DNA from: Taxawa tesnikishii (nom. ined.)
Taxonomy: Eukaryota; Ascomycota; Dothideomycetes; Dothideales
Assembly: GCA_030247885.1 (NCBI GenBank)
Contig: JAPDRO010000025.1
Coordinates: forward strand, 62,001-126,000
Reading direction: 5' to 3'
Length of the DNA: 64,000 nt
In this document: piece by piece, positions 44,701 to 54,330 of the stretch
How the letters are laid out: every line of letters begins with the position of its first letter
Numbering within the stretch: the first letter of the stretch is position 1
Position numbers and translations under genes: made by a program
Notes under the pieces: model-generated
The model's input: the letters and a program-made list of their open reading frames with translations, nothing else
Told to the model about the DNA's origin: nothing
Database searches by the model: none

Positions 44701-44855
44701 GTCACGATAGACTGGGTGAGGGATAGCTGGAAAGAGAGGACGAGATTGGATGAGGAAGGTGAGTGCATAGTGACGGCTGACGGGTCGCTGAGGGATGAAC
44801 ATCAAACGAGTAAGAAACGAGATGCTGACCTGAGGCAGGATACGCTCCAAAATGA
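41795..44855 (+). CDS. LIG4: DNA ligase IV (four frame breaks)
   Basis: Long exon 41795-44758, then an 80-nt intron (donor GTGAGT, acceptor GGCAG) and a short last exon 44839-44855 that ends the protein. Family marks: N-terminal 'FHDLFLTVFNPL', adenylation motif I 'EEKLDGERMQLH' with the catalytic Lys, 'ILDGEMITWDPEQD' (motif III area), 'EGLVLKNPRSTY', 'DDWMKVKPEY' (motif V), then two BRCT domains separated by the Xrcc4-binding linker. The enzyme seals double-strand breaks in non-homologous end joining with an XRCC4/Lif1 partner. Frame breaks, each consistent with one lost base: A4 at 42165-42168, A4 at 42431-42434 (or the AA just after), G3 at 44240-44242 and A5 at 44653-44657. Corrected length is about 990 residues, normal for the family. 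Confidence 0.93.
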
Positions 44856-45009
44856 TATTGTTGATGACCGGTACCCTACGTTGCTGGTGTCCTGCAGCGG
44901 ATCGGACCAGCTGCGCACTGATACTTGGGAAATCTCGCCCTTGAGCCGGCGTCAGTCGGTTAATTGACTGAACCGTTGAGAACCCCTCTGCTGACACTCT
45001 CAGGATCCA

Positions 45010-46139
45010 TCACTCAAGTCGCAAGATTCTTTTGGCGTTCCCACCCATTACCGCCTTCACGGTCTTCTCATCACCTCCTATTGCTCTCTTCACCGCTTCC
45101 GTATTCAGCTTCACGCTGAGCCACTCGCTTTCCCCTTCATCCAGCGGCGGGAAGAACGGATGGTCAGTACCTGTTCCAAAATCAGCGCAGGCACGACATT
45201 CGTAGATATGCAAGCGCAATGCGTACCAAACATCAACCTATCAGCGCCAGAAGCATCGATCGCAGCCTTCATACCCACATCGGCATAGATGACAGCGTCC
45301 AAATAGATGTTCTTCTTCAACACATCCCACACATTCCGTCTCCCCTCCAACTTCCCAAGCTCCTTCAAATGAGCATCATGCGCGATACAACTTTCAATCC
45401 GCCCTGCGAGAAACGGCAAAGTACCTCCACTATGCGCGATCAGCACATTCAGCTTATGAAACCGATCCCAGACCCCACTCAGTAGCATCCTCGTCACCGC
45501 AATCGTCGTCTCGAGCGGAAAGCCTAGAGCAAGCGGTAAGACGTGCCCGTAATCCGCAGCCAGAGGCCCATACAAGCTTGTCGGGAGTCCGTAATGCGGA
45601 TGCAAGAAGATCAACTGCCCGCACTCCTCCAACGCAGTGTATATCGGATCCAGCGCCGGATCGTCCAACCCGTTCCCCAGCCCCGACGTGCCCATGATGA
45701 CGCCGCGCATGTGCTTCAAAGTGCTCAATCGCCGGATCTCCGCCACCACTTCGTCACCGGAGGCGGACAACGGCAGCGTCCCGAACGCGTATAACCGCCC
45801 CTCATGCTCGCAGCACATTCTCTCCACATCGTCGTTCACTTTCCTCGCCGTGTCCGCCGCTTCGGAGGGCGGTAACCAGTCCAACCACGGGTTCGCGAGC
45901 GAGATTACGGAAATGTCGATGCCGTGGGCGTCCATGAAGGCGAGTTTCTCGCTAATTTCGCTGTATTCGGGGCCGATGGGCCGGCCACGAGAGGTCGAGG
46001 CTGTGTCTTCGGCGGGCAGGATCACGAGGCGGTCACCGGCCTGAGGATCAGTGAATATGTAGGGAACGGCGTTGCGGGAGCGGAGCAGGGATGTGAAGAC
46101 GGGCGGGTAGACGTGCGTGTGCACGTCGACGACAGGCAT
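45010..46139 (-). CDS. Isoorotate (5-carboxyuracil) decarboxylase, ACMSD-like amidohydrolase
   Basis: Two exons on the minus strand, 46139-45227 and 45170-45010; the 56-nt intron is phase 1 with donor GTACGC. 357 residues, no frame break. Amidohydrolase-2 metal ligands are visible: 'VDVHTHVYPP' (HxH), 'LIFLHPHYGLP' (His), 'VLIAHSGGTLPFLAGRIES' (His) and 'FGTDHPFFPP' (Asp). The blocks 'ISLANPWLDWL', 'GTSGLGNGLDDP', 'YGHVLPLALGFPLETTIAV' and 'YLDAVIY' closely resemble, from my knowledge of the family, fungal isoorotate decarboxylase, the last step of thymine salvage (5-carboxyuracil to uracil and CO2). The main alternative is another ACMSD-related decarboxylase. Its divergent neighbour looks like thymine dioxygenase, which supports the assignment. 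Confidence 0.8.
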
Positions 46140-46595
46140 TGTGACAATCGGTATGGAAATATGCTGCCGAGACCAAGCCCGGTGGTTGTTGTAATTTCAA
46201 ATGCACTTCCAGAAAATGGGCTTGGGGCTCAACCGTACAGCGGGCGCGATGGACGATTCTGTGGTCACTCTTTCTATTTCAGTCAGTCAGTGGAGCGCTC
46301 GGAGATAGATATCTAGGTCGCGGCCGTGGTACCTGGGAACGCCCCGCCATCAGGCGCCGTACAGATAAAGATAAGAAGATACCCCACCTATCAACAGTCT
46401 TCCCAATCCGGCAAGTCCTTCCAGCTGCCCATGAGGTGTCCTTCCGCTATTCGTGTAACGCATTGTCAACCACATGATCATGCAGCGGCATGCACGATAA
46501 AGACAACATATTTCTCGTATACCTTCCCTTCCAGAATTTCTCTTCCTTTTCTTCCACCAGTAAGCAGTCCTACCGCAGCACAACCTGCAACACGA
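46140..46595. other. Divergent promoter of the thymine-salvage pair
   Basis: 456 bp between the two divergent starts. It contains four HGATAR matches listed separately. Confidence 0.65.
46303..46393. promoter_or_regulatory. GATA-site cluster in the bidirectional promoter
   Basis: HGATAR matches at 46303-46308 (AGATAG), 46363-46368 (AGATAA), 46369-46374 (AGATAA) and 46388-46393 (TGATAG on the minus strand); a near match AGATAC lies at 46377-46382. AreA/NIT2-type nitrogen regulators bind such clusters. Placement between two genes that recover a pyrimidine base fits nitrogen-dependent control (inference). Confidence 0.5.
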
Positions 46596-47838
46596 ATGGC
46601 TTCAGAAACCGTCGCCGTATCATCCGACAACCTCAGTATTCCTGTAGTCTAGCCCAGACACCTATGACAAAGTACGGACGACTGATGATGCGTTCAGCTA
46701 ATCGACTTCTCCGCTTTCCATTCCAACGACACAGACCTGCGCCACCGCACTGCACAAGCCGTCCTCGACGGCTTTCAACGCGCGGGTTTCATCTACCTTC
46801 GTAACCACGGAATCTCCAAATCGGTCGTCGATACGGCGTTCCAGCACAGCGCGGCCTTCTTCAAGCGACCAAAGGAGCAAAAGATGCACTTGCCTGGACC
46901 ACACCGCGCGCGAACCGCGGCTACGTCTCTCAAGGCCGCGAGAAAACTACCGATGCCGTCGACGCCGATGAGATCGAAAAGCTGAGGTTAGAGCAGGGAC
47001 AGGATCTCAAGGAGAGTATGGAGATTGGGAGAGAGGGGAAGAGGGTTTGCCGAACCATTGGCCTGATAAGTTTGATGAGGAGGGAGAGAGTTCAAGAGAG
47101 TCATGTCGGATTTCTTTTCCAGGTGTAAGGAATTGCATATCGAAGTGATGCGCGCAATTGCGGTGGGATTGCGCATTGAGGAGAGCTGGTTCGATGGGTT
47201 TTGCGACAAGGGCGATAATACTCTGCGCTTGTTGCATTATCCGGCTGTGAGGAGAGAAGTTTGGGAGAGGAATCCGAACCAGGTTCGGGCGGGGGCGCAT
47301 TCGGACTACGGTATGCATCTTCATTCCCAGCTCGCCTGCTCTGGCTTTTGATCTATCGGAGCGGTGGCAGTTTTCCCGGTGGTCAGACTGTTGCAGCGGA
47401 CTGACGGATCTGCAGGTTCCATCACCCTCCTATTCCAGGACAACAGAGGCGGCCTGCAAGTCCTGAGCCCGAAGAATACATACGTGGATGCTACACCCAT
47501 TGAAGACACGATCGTGGTGAATGCGGGTGATTTGCTCGCAAGATGGAGCAACGATACCATCAAGAGCACCAAGCACCGCGTCGTCGAACCCCGGTGAAGC
47601 CGGAGCATGATGTGCATCCGGCTAGGTACAGCATTGCGTACTTTTGCAACCCAAACTTTGAGAGGTGCGTCCTTTTAGTCAGGAGTGTCCTGGGAGGAGG
47701 CTGTATGCTGACGGCCGATGCGATGGTGATAGATTCATTGATGCCATTCCTGGAACCTTTAATGAAGCAAGAGGGAAGAAATACCCCGGAATCAACAGTG
47801 GAGAGTATCTGGAGCAAAGACTGGCTGCCACTTACTGA
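46596..47838 (+). CDS. 2-oxoglutarate/Fe(II) dioxygenase, probable thymine dioxygenase (four frame breaks)
   Basis: Four exons: 46596-46646, 46698-47310, 47416-47664 and 47733-47838; about 340 residues. IPNS-type jelly roll: 'AGFIYLRNHGISKSVVDTAF', 'ELHIEVMRAIAVGL', 'AHSDYGSITLLFQDNRGGLQ' (HxD ligands), 'NAGDLLARWSNDTIKSTKH' (third His) and 'ARYSIAYFCNPN' (R..S for 2-oxoglutarate). The ending 'QRLAATY' and the 'RGYVSQGREK' block match, from family knowledge, fungal thymine 7-hydroxylase and its near relatives. That enzyme oxidises thymine three times to 5-carboxyuracil. Breaks, each one base short: 46893-46895, G4 at 47035-47038, TT at 47091-47092 and C4 at 47589-47592. The first intron's donor GTCTAG is weak. 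The divergent neighbour is the matching decarboxylase; a different 2-OG enzyme of the same group remains possible. Confidence 0.75.
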
Positions 47839-48613
47839 ATGTCTGACGGTCGTACGGTGGTTTCACGCGAAAACTACCCGTCCTTGCTACGGTGCTACAA
47901 GATCATTCTCGCGAACAAACGAAACCTATGTTGCTGTGTTATCAGTTGTCTGTCGCTCGTTTTCGTCTGGACTGGGCGTAACGCAGGAAGTAGGAACGAG
48001 CGGTGAGCGGCAGACGGCAGACTGCAGTCGGAATCATGACTCGAGATGCTCTGATAAGATTTCCCCCAAGACGCTAGCCAACCTCGTCATCCCAAGAATT
48101 GCCGAGTCTCTCAACCCTGAGCCCACATCAACACACTACTCACCGCACAGAGGACAGTTCGCCCAGTCAAATATATAGAATTGTTTGATTACTCGACGGT
48201 CTCTCGTACCTGGCAGGATTGGTAGCCTCGATTTGAGCAAAGAGTGTCTGCCATACAATTCGTTCCAATGGCAGGTTACAACGAATCTGTTGGCCCGTTT
48301 CCGTTCTTCCACTCTCATCCACAACCACTCATGCCCCTCTTGCACTAACACGTTCCAGCCGTTCCACCGTTACAGCACGGCTTTTTCATGATCTTGTATT
48401 CGTGACTCGCGGATTCGTGCTCCAAATTAAAATGGACCGCAGTAAGACCGTTTCAGTGGCTAACGATAAGCTTGAAGTTTACTTGGCTCGACTACCTACT
48501 CTACAAAAAGAATGTCCTGGACCACTTGCAGTGCTGTCCTGAGTTCTGCTTAATCTGACACTTCGAGGACACTCCCATACTGAACGCAACTTAACAATCT
48601 GAAACCCGCAAAG
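47839..48613. other. Intergenic
   Basis: 775 bp between two plus-strand genes. No supported gene; short frames only. Confidence 0.6.
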
Positions 48614-49269
48614 ATGAGATTCACCGCCCTTTTCTTTTCCGCTGCGGCTTATCTCGCCGTCAACGTAGCAGCACAATGTAACCAAACCGGAGCCGCACCA
48701 GGACAGAACTTTATCGGCAGCACACCATCTCAGCGCCATGTGATCGACTCACAACAAGCCAATGCTATCATCTCCGCTGCCGCTGCTGAAGCATCCTCGG
48801 CCAATCTTCCCTCCAACATTGCCGTCACAGATCCCTCGGGCAACCTGGTTGCTTTCCTCAAGACCGACAACGCCTTCCCAGGATCCACCGATATCAGCAT
48901 CAGGAAAGCCAAGACCGTCGGCCTGTTCAACGGCATCTACACGACCGGCGCGCTGTACAACATCACGCAACCGGGAACCGCGCTTTACAGTGCCCAATAC
49001 ACGAACGGCGGGCTCGTGGTTTTCGGCGGCGGCCTGCCGGTCTATGTGAACGGGTAAGCAGCATGTGGTGTTGGAAGTGTTTGTTCCAGCATTAACAGCG
49101 TAGCAGATACTTCATCGGCGCGGTCGGCGTCTCCGGCGGCACGGCAGAGCAGGATGTCCAGGTCGCTACAGCTGGTGTGAACGCGATCGGACCAGTGCCG
49201 GATTGGGTCGTTACTGAGAACCCCTTCAGTCTTGTTACTGGACAGGCTGCCTGTGGTTCTTCCGCTTGA
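48614..49269 (+). CDS. Secreted GlcG/HbpS-like (DUF336) protein
   Basis: Two exons, 48614-49053 and 49107-49269, with a 53-nt phase-2 intron (donor GTAAGC). 200 residues, no frame break. A clear signal peptide, 'MRFTALFFSAAAYLAVNVAA', should be cleaved near residue 21. The mature part is a GlcG/HbpS fold: 'NIAVTDPSGNLVAFLKTDNA', 'SIRKAKTVGLF', 'LVVFGGGLPVYV' and 'GAVGVSGGTAEQDVQVATAG'. Family members in bacteria bind heme or small ligands; fungal secreted forms are widespread and uncharacterised. One sequon (NITQ) suggests glycosylation and several Cys could form a disulfide. Role outside the cell unknown. Confidence 0.87.
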
Positions 49270-49959
49270 CGGGACGGCCCCTCGTTGGCTGACGGAGAGA
49301 AGGCGCAGGATCGGGTTCGGAATGAACTCTGACGTCTCGGCTGGGGCACTCCGGTTCTTGCCACTGGGTACGGGAAGCCAACGAAGGGATCCGGATCACA
49401 GGACGGTTTCGGAGTGGAGATGAGATGAGCTTTGCACAGTCCGAGCCATGTACTCGTAAGATGGGGGTTAGCGACAATCTTTCTCTGGACGAACGTGTCT
49501 GAATCTACTGCTTTGTTCTCCTCGTATGCTTTGCCCTTCGATAGCCAACTCAAAGGGCCGAACAGATGACAGACTGCTTGCACAGAACGTCCAGAAGCAT
49601 TCGCGTCGCCCTCGAGAGTGTCAGTGTCCCGCTGCTAGGAGTTTGCTTCTCCATTGGAGCTGGCAGGTCTGATATATTCCTCTGATCCAGGCTACTGGGG
49701 GCGGTGAGGGAGTGTGATGGAAAGCCTCTGCTATGACCTAACCCACGCAGGACACGCTTCTAGTGACGTATCCGGCATAATCGAACCATGCCTCATGAAT
49801 ACTTCATCCGTTTCTATGACCACGATTACCGAAAATGGCCATCCTGACCGCTGCTGTCATTTCGGGCACTTCCTCAACGGGAACACTTCCAAGTCGAGAA
49901 ATGATCAATCATTACCATCATCCTGCCCGCCCGCCGCAATGCCTCCCGCATCTATACAA
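49270..49959. other. Intergenic, convergent 3' ends
   Basis: 690 bp between the 3' ends of the secreted DUF336 gene and ATG16. Nothing supported. Confidence 0.6.
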
Positions 49960-50638
49960 TCAATGCCATCCACCCTCGACATTCATCCTCTCGGCCTCCT
50001 TGCCCTTACTCTCCATCCACCTCCTCACCAATTCCTCATTCTCCTTTTTCAACCTCTGCTCCCTTTCCTCGGCCATGTTAAGCTGCAAACTCAAGCCCAC
50101 CATCTCATCCTGCACGTTCTCCACCAGGCGCGACTTACCCTTGAGCTCCTCATCCCGATCCTTCAGCCGTCGCTCCAGATCGCGCTTCTCGCGCTGCAGG
50201 TCCGCGATCTGGCGCGCGGAGGACTTTGACGAGGTGGTGAGGGTGGCGAGTCGGGACTGCAGGTCGGTGAGTTGGGAGTGCAGCTCGGCGCGGGAGCGCT
50301 GCGTGGACGCTAGATCTGTGCGCAGACGGGACAGGAGCTCTGCTGATGCGGGCTCGGACGTGTCCTTTGAAACGGCGGGTTTGCCTTTCGTTGGTGTGGC
50401 GGCACGTGGGCTCGCCGTTGATGATGTGGTGGGTGCGGCTGCTGCGGGTGCGGCGGGCGCGGAAACCGGTTGGGCTGTCCGATCGGCCAGTTTGGTGTCT
50501 ACGTCAGGGTTATTGTGTGTTCTGGGGGCAAGTGGGGAGCAGCATGTGCGAACAGGCATCGATGTAGTGTTTGTGCGCCTTCTCGCGCCGGTCTCGCGAG
50601 TCGAGCGCGGAAGAGTATTGCTCTATCCAATCTGCCAT
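49960..50638 (-). CDS. ATG16: Autophagy protein Atg16
   Basis: Two exons on the minus strand, 50638-50554 and 50498-49960; the 55-nt intron is phase 1 with an unusual donor GTTCGC. 207 residues, the normal size in filamentous fungi. The N-terminal helix 'MADWIEQYSSALDSRDRREK' binds Atg5 in the family, and 'YTKLADRTA' follows directly at the splice. An Ala/Pro/Thr-rich linker leads to a long coiled coil (about residues 75-195, 'LQREKRDLERRLKDRDEEL', 'EEREQRLKKENEELVRRWM') that dimerises. The Atg12-Atg5-Atg16 complex lipidates Atg8 at the phagophore. As in other fungi there is no WD40 domain. No frame break. Confidence 0.9.
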
Positions 50639-51669
50639 GATCGGTGCTTTTTCCTGGAGTGTCTTGTACAAGACCCGGCTTCCCTGCTTCCCAACCGGGG
50701 ATGGGAGCGTTTCCAAGCCTGGTGCGCGTGTGCGCTGTTTCGGTACGGTTACTTCATAGGGAGAATGGGGTGAATCTCGCTGCCACGCGTGCCTTGACTA
50801 GCGGGCGAACCGTGACTCATTCGGCGGTTTCACATGCAAAGTTACCCTTTCTCTGGATCAGGGAGAAGCTCTGTACCACCGCATTGTTCTCCTGGATGAC
50901 CTGGATGAGGATGCAGATGATGAAGCTGATGTTCTTCGGCCTGCTTCCCGGGAAACATGCACGCCCCTTCCGCAGGCTTGCAAGCGTGGATGACACGAGC
51001 CGCACTCTGCATTTGAACACTGCCGCCTTGTTTCACGATTCGTGCACAAACACCCGCCCGGCACATGATCCTTCCCGCAGATACATCCATCTCGAACCGT
51101 CAGCCCTGCTCATCCCGCTACACCGTCATCTTCATCTACACCAGACTCGCCGAGCACAGAAGTGCTTACGCTAGACTCTTTGCTTCGGACTGACTTCTTC
51201 TCTACCGATGAGCAACCATGGCACTGCCCTTTTCACACAGGACGCCACCCGCACTCAGGGGTCTTGCAATTAGTGCACTGAACATATCACCCGCCGCTGT
51301 CGAGCAGGGAACATGGATTTTTCTCATTGGGCGGCATCCAGGTTCTAGCGGGTAAAGCGATCTGCGTGGACGCTACTTGGTAATCCATACGGCCATTGAA
51401 CCAATGCTATCCACGGTATCCGTGCTCAAGGGCGAACTCTTAAAACGATGCTATATGATCGCTCTCTCAGCATCTGCTAGATTGGACGCGACAACGCCGC
51501 CGCTGGTATGCAGTAGGCCTTACGACACTCTTATTTCATACAAACCTTTTTTTTTGCTATCCTCGCTGCTTTCGTTCCTTGCGCCGTCGAGCTGAACTTG
51601 TTGCCGTTTTTGCTTGCACCTTCCTGGTGCAGCTGCCACATTCGCTCCTCCACACATCTAACCACGACC
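50639..51669. other. Intergenic, divergent promoter region
   Basis: 1 kb between ATG16 and the second rhodopsin-domain gene, which diverge from it. Frames on both strands are short and overlapping; none called. Confidence 0.6.
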
Positions 51670-53019
51670 ATGGACGCGCGAGCAGTGATGGACCCAGCGG
51701 CGCTGGCCGCCGAGCTGGCCTCGCTTCCACCGGACACCAACCGCAAAAACATTATATTGAGAACGGTCTGGATATTACTGGCCTTTTCTACCATCATCAT
51801 GTTTGCGAGGATATACGTAAAATGCAAGACTGTACGTCGCATATACTACGACGATGCGCTTATGGTCGTGGCTATGGTATGTGTGTGTTCTGACAATTCG
51901 TTTCCCTGCTTGGTTTTACTGACACACATCAAGTTAATGGGGTATGCCCACGCAAGCAGCATTACCCGGGCGTGTGAGACTGGACTGGGACGTCATATAT
52001 TCTATCTCACCGATCATGAGCGCGCGACCACCCTCCGTGCTGGCTTCTTCTCTTTGGTCTGGGGGTTCCTGTCGCCGCTGGCCGGCCGCCTTGGATTCTG
52101 CACATTCTTGCTCTTCGTCGCCGGGATGGATCCCCTGATCAAGAAATGGCCGTTGTGGACGGTCATGATACTCCAGGTCTTGATCAACGTCACCTCCATC
52201 CTAGTCCTGTTCCTGCAATGCGGTAAGCAACTGGACATTATCTGGAACCCCGCCAAAGCAGCATTGCTCACCGAAGTGTGCTGGAATCCCGACATTCAGT
52301 CCGATTATAACTATTTTGCTGGCTCTTTCAACACCGTGACGGATCTTTTCCTGACGATTCTGCCTGCGGTTATCATTCACCATACCAAAATGTCCCTCAG
52401 AGCAAAGCTCGGGCTTGCCTTCTTGCTCTGTCTTAGCGTGCTGTATGCTTCCACTTTATCCGAACTAGCAAGATTTATCGCTTACGCTGCTTACAGGGCA
52501 ATGATTGCTTCCATAGTGAAGACATACGAAGCCAGAGTGCTGAGCGAGTATCTCGATTACACCTGTACGAGCCTCCCGTGTCTCAACCGTCCCACCTGCT
52601 GTTACTGACCACGCCCTCCAGATGACCTAGTCCCCTACATCATCTGGATCTCTATCGAGCTCAACGTCGTCATCACAGTCGCCTCCATCCCTCTCCTGCG
52701 ACCCCTCTTCAAGGGCCTTGGAACACGACTCCACACCCTCGTACCGCTCCGCAAGCCAATTCGGACCCATAGCAAACCTAAAGAGGGCGCACCGATAGAG
52801 TCACACCAGCTCAGCTCCGTTTTCACAAAGTCAAAGTCGCGCATCGGTACGCGCGCGTCGAGCATGTCGAGCGAGGAGCACATACTGGCGGTTGAGGAAC
52901 CTGGCGGCATTACGCGGACCGTAGAGGTCGAAATCAGTTATAGCCCGAATGATACGCCCTTCGTCCACGCGGCGCTGGTTGGGCTCATTCAGGGTGAGTT
53001 GATGGCTGGGAGGCGTTGA
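51670..53019 (+). CDS. Fungal rhodopsin-domain integral membrane protein
   Basis: Four exons: 51670-51876, 51934-52442, 52497-52564 and 52622-53019; introns of 54-57 nt, phases 0, 2 and 1. 393 residues. Reading through introns gives a shorter false protein that ends at 52608; splicing restores 'LCLSVLAMIASIVKTYEA' and 'YLDYTYDLVPYIIWISIEL', both typical of this family. Seven hydrophobic segments are visible ('IILRTVWILLAFSTIIMFAR', 'IYYDDALMVVAM', 'GFCTFLLFVAGM', 'VMILQVLINVTSILVLFLQ', 'FNTVTDLFLTILPAVIIHH' and others), then a 100-residue cytosolic tail rich in Ser and charged residues. Same fold as the gene at 20879-22187 but not a close copy. Function unknown, possibly receptor-like. Confidence 0.82.
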
Positions 53020-53913
53020 TTTCATCGTGTGTATCACGGAACACTCAAATCTAAATCTTCCGTGTTTCTTCTCTTGCAAACCATTTCCCCCAAAAATAGA
53101 GGGGTTGACCTGCGAGTTTGGGCATACATCGGTATGTGTATGTTCTACAGCTGCCGACACCTCTCGCAACAAACAATTTGTGTCGAGGTTGCTAAGCCTA
53201 CCCTGGGTCCACGAAGTCTATTTCAACATTAAAGCAGTCACTCTCGTCATCGCTAGCTCGGCGAGCAGTTCGACAAGTTTGCTTGGCGGAAATCGTTCCT
53301 GGGGTCCAGGAAGGCTTGCGGAACATGACATGCGACGACCTCTGAACGAGTCTGCCGACGGGGTGTGGTGGAGTATCTGGCACACGCAGACGACGGTAGC
53401 GAAAATGGTTGTAAAGGGTGTCGGAGCTGGTCGTACGGCTTCGATGCCGTCGGGCGATCTGCCTCAATCACATCGACTGCAAAGTCGGATGTTGTGAGCT
53501 GTTATGCACGATCGAGCCCGTCTGCTGTATGCGAAAACCGTGGCCGTGCGGATCCGCGTTTTTGCACGCGCGTTTCTCGGTCCGACAAGCCCCGTTCGGA
53601 GCCGATGTTTCCGTGGTATCCTTGGCGTTGCTCGACGGCACACGTCATTCCAGGGCTGTGCAAGGCATCCTTAAGGATGTATCACCGTCGGTTCCGGTGT
53701 GAGTAATGCGCGCGTGATGTTGTGGAAGGGGACGTATATTAGCATGTGGAGGTAGGGATATGGGAAGGGTTCGTCAGTTTTTACCAACACTGTTAAGCGG
53801 ACTACACATCGACATCGATCATCATTCATCATTCATTGATATTACTCTATTGCAGAAAGACAAGACAAACCCCCAGTAACACACAACAAACACCAACCCC
53901 TGTCGAAGTAATA
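53020..53913. other. Intergenic
   Basis: 894 bp between two plus-strand genes. The last 150 bp should hold the PMP3 promoter. Nothing else supported. Confidence 0.6.
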
Positions 53914-54330
53914 ATGGGTGTCATCGTAAGTCCTCCCGAGTTTTTCCCCATAAAAAGAATGTTTCCATACTCACCCAAAACCTTCCAGGGCGGCTTCATC
54001 CTCGGCCTCGTCGCGCTCTTCATCCCGCCCCTCCCCGTCCTCGTCCGGACGGGCTGCGGCCTCGACCTCGTCATCAACATCCTCCTCACCATCCTGGGTT
54101 GGTTTCCCGGCGTCCTGCACGCTTGGTACATAATCATACGCTTCCCTTCGAGCCGAGGAGCGCGCCGGCAGCGGGTCTACTCGACCGGCTCAGGTCATGC
54201 CGGTGACCACAGCCATTACGCCCACGGAGGGCATGCCGGCGTCGCTCACTACGGGGTTCCTTCGGTCAGGAAGGGAGGGTATTATACGCAACCGGCGCCG
54301 CCGAGGTCGGGGTATAGGGCGAGGTACTAG
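53914..54330 (+). CDS. PMP3: Plasma membrane proteolipid 3 (UPF0057/PMP3 family), long-tailed form
   Basis: Two exons, 53914-53925 and 53989-54330; the 12-nt first exon encodes only MGVI, and the 63-nt intron has donor GTAAGT. 117 residues. Two hydrophobic helices make the UPF0057 core: 'GFILGLVALFIPPLPVLVR' and 'DLVINILLTILGWFPGVLHA', followed by 'WYIIIRF'. The core is about 55 residues; here a tail of about 55 more, rich in Gly, His, Tyr and Arg, extends it. The family affects membrane potential and salt or cold tolerance. Reading through the intron from an upstream ATG would add 26 residues that do not fit the family. No frame break. Confidence 0.88.
   Translation: MGVIVSPPEFFPIKRMFPYSPKTFQGGFILGLVALFIPPLPVLVRTGCGLDLVINILLTILGWFPGVLHAWYIIIRFPSSRGARRQRVYSTGSGHAGDHSHYAHGGHAGVAHYGVPSVRKGGYYTQPAPPRSGYRARY

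Noticed and set aside
51598-52608. 336-codon frame as the complete second rhodopsin-domain gene
   Set aside because: It reads through two introns and stops early; splicing at 51877-51933, 52443-52496 and 52565-52621 restores the last two helices.
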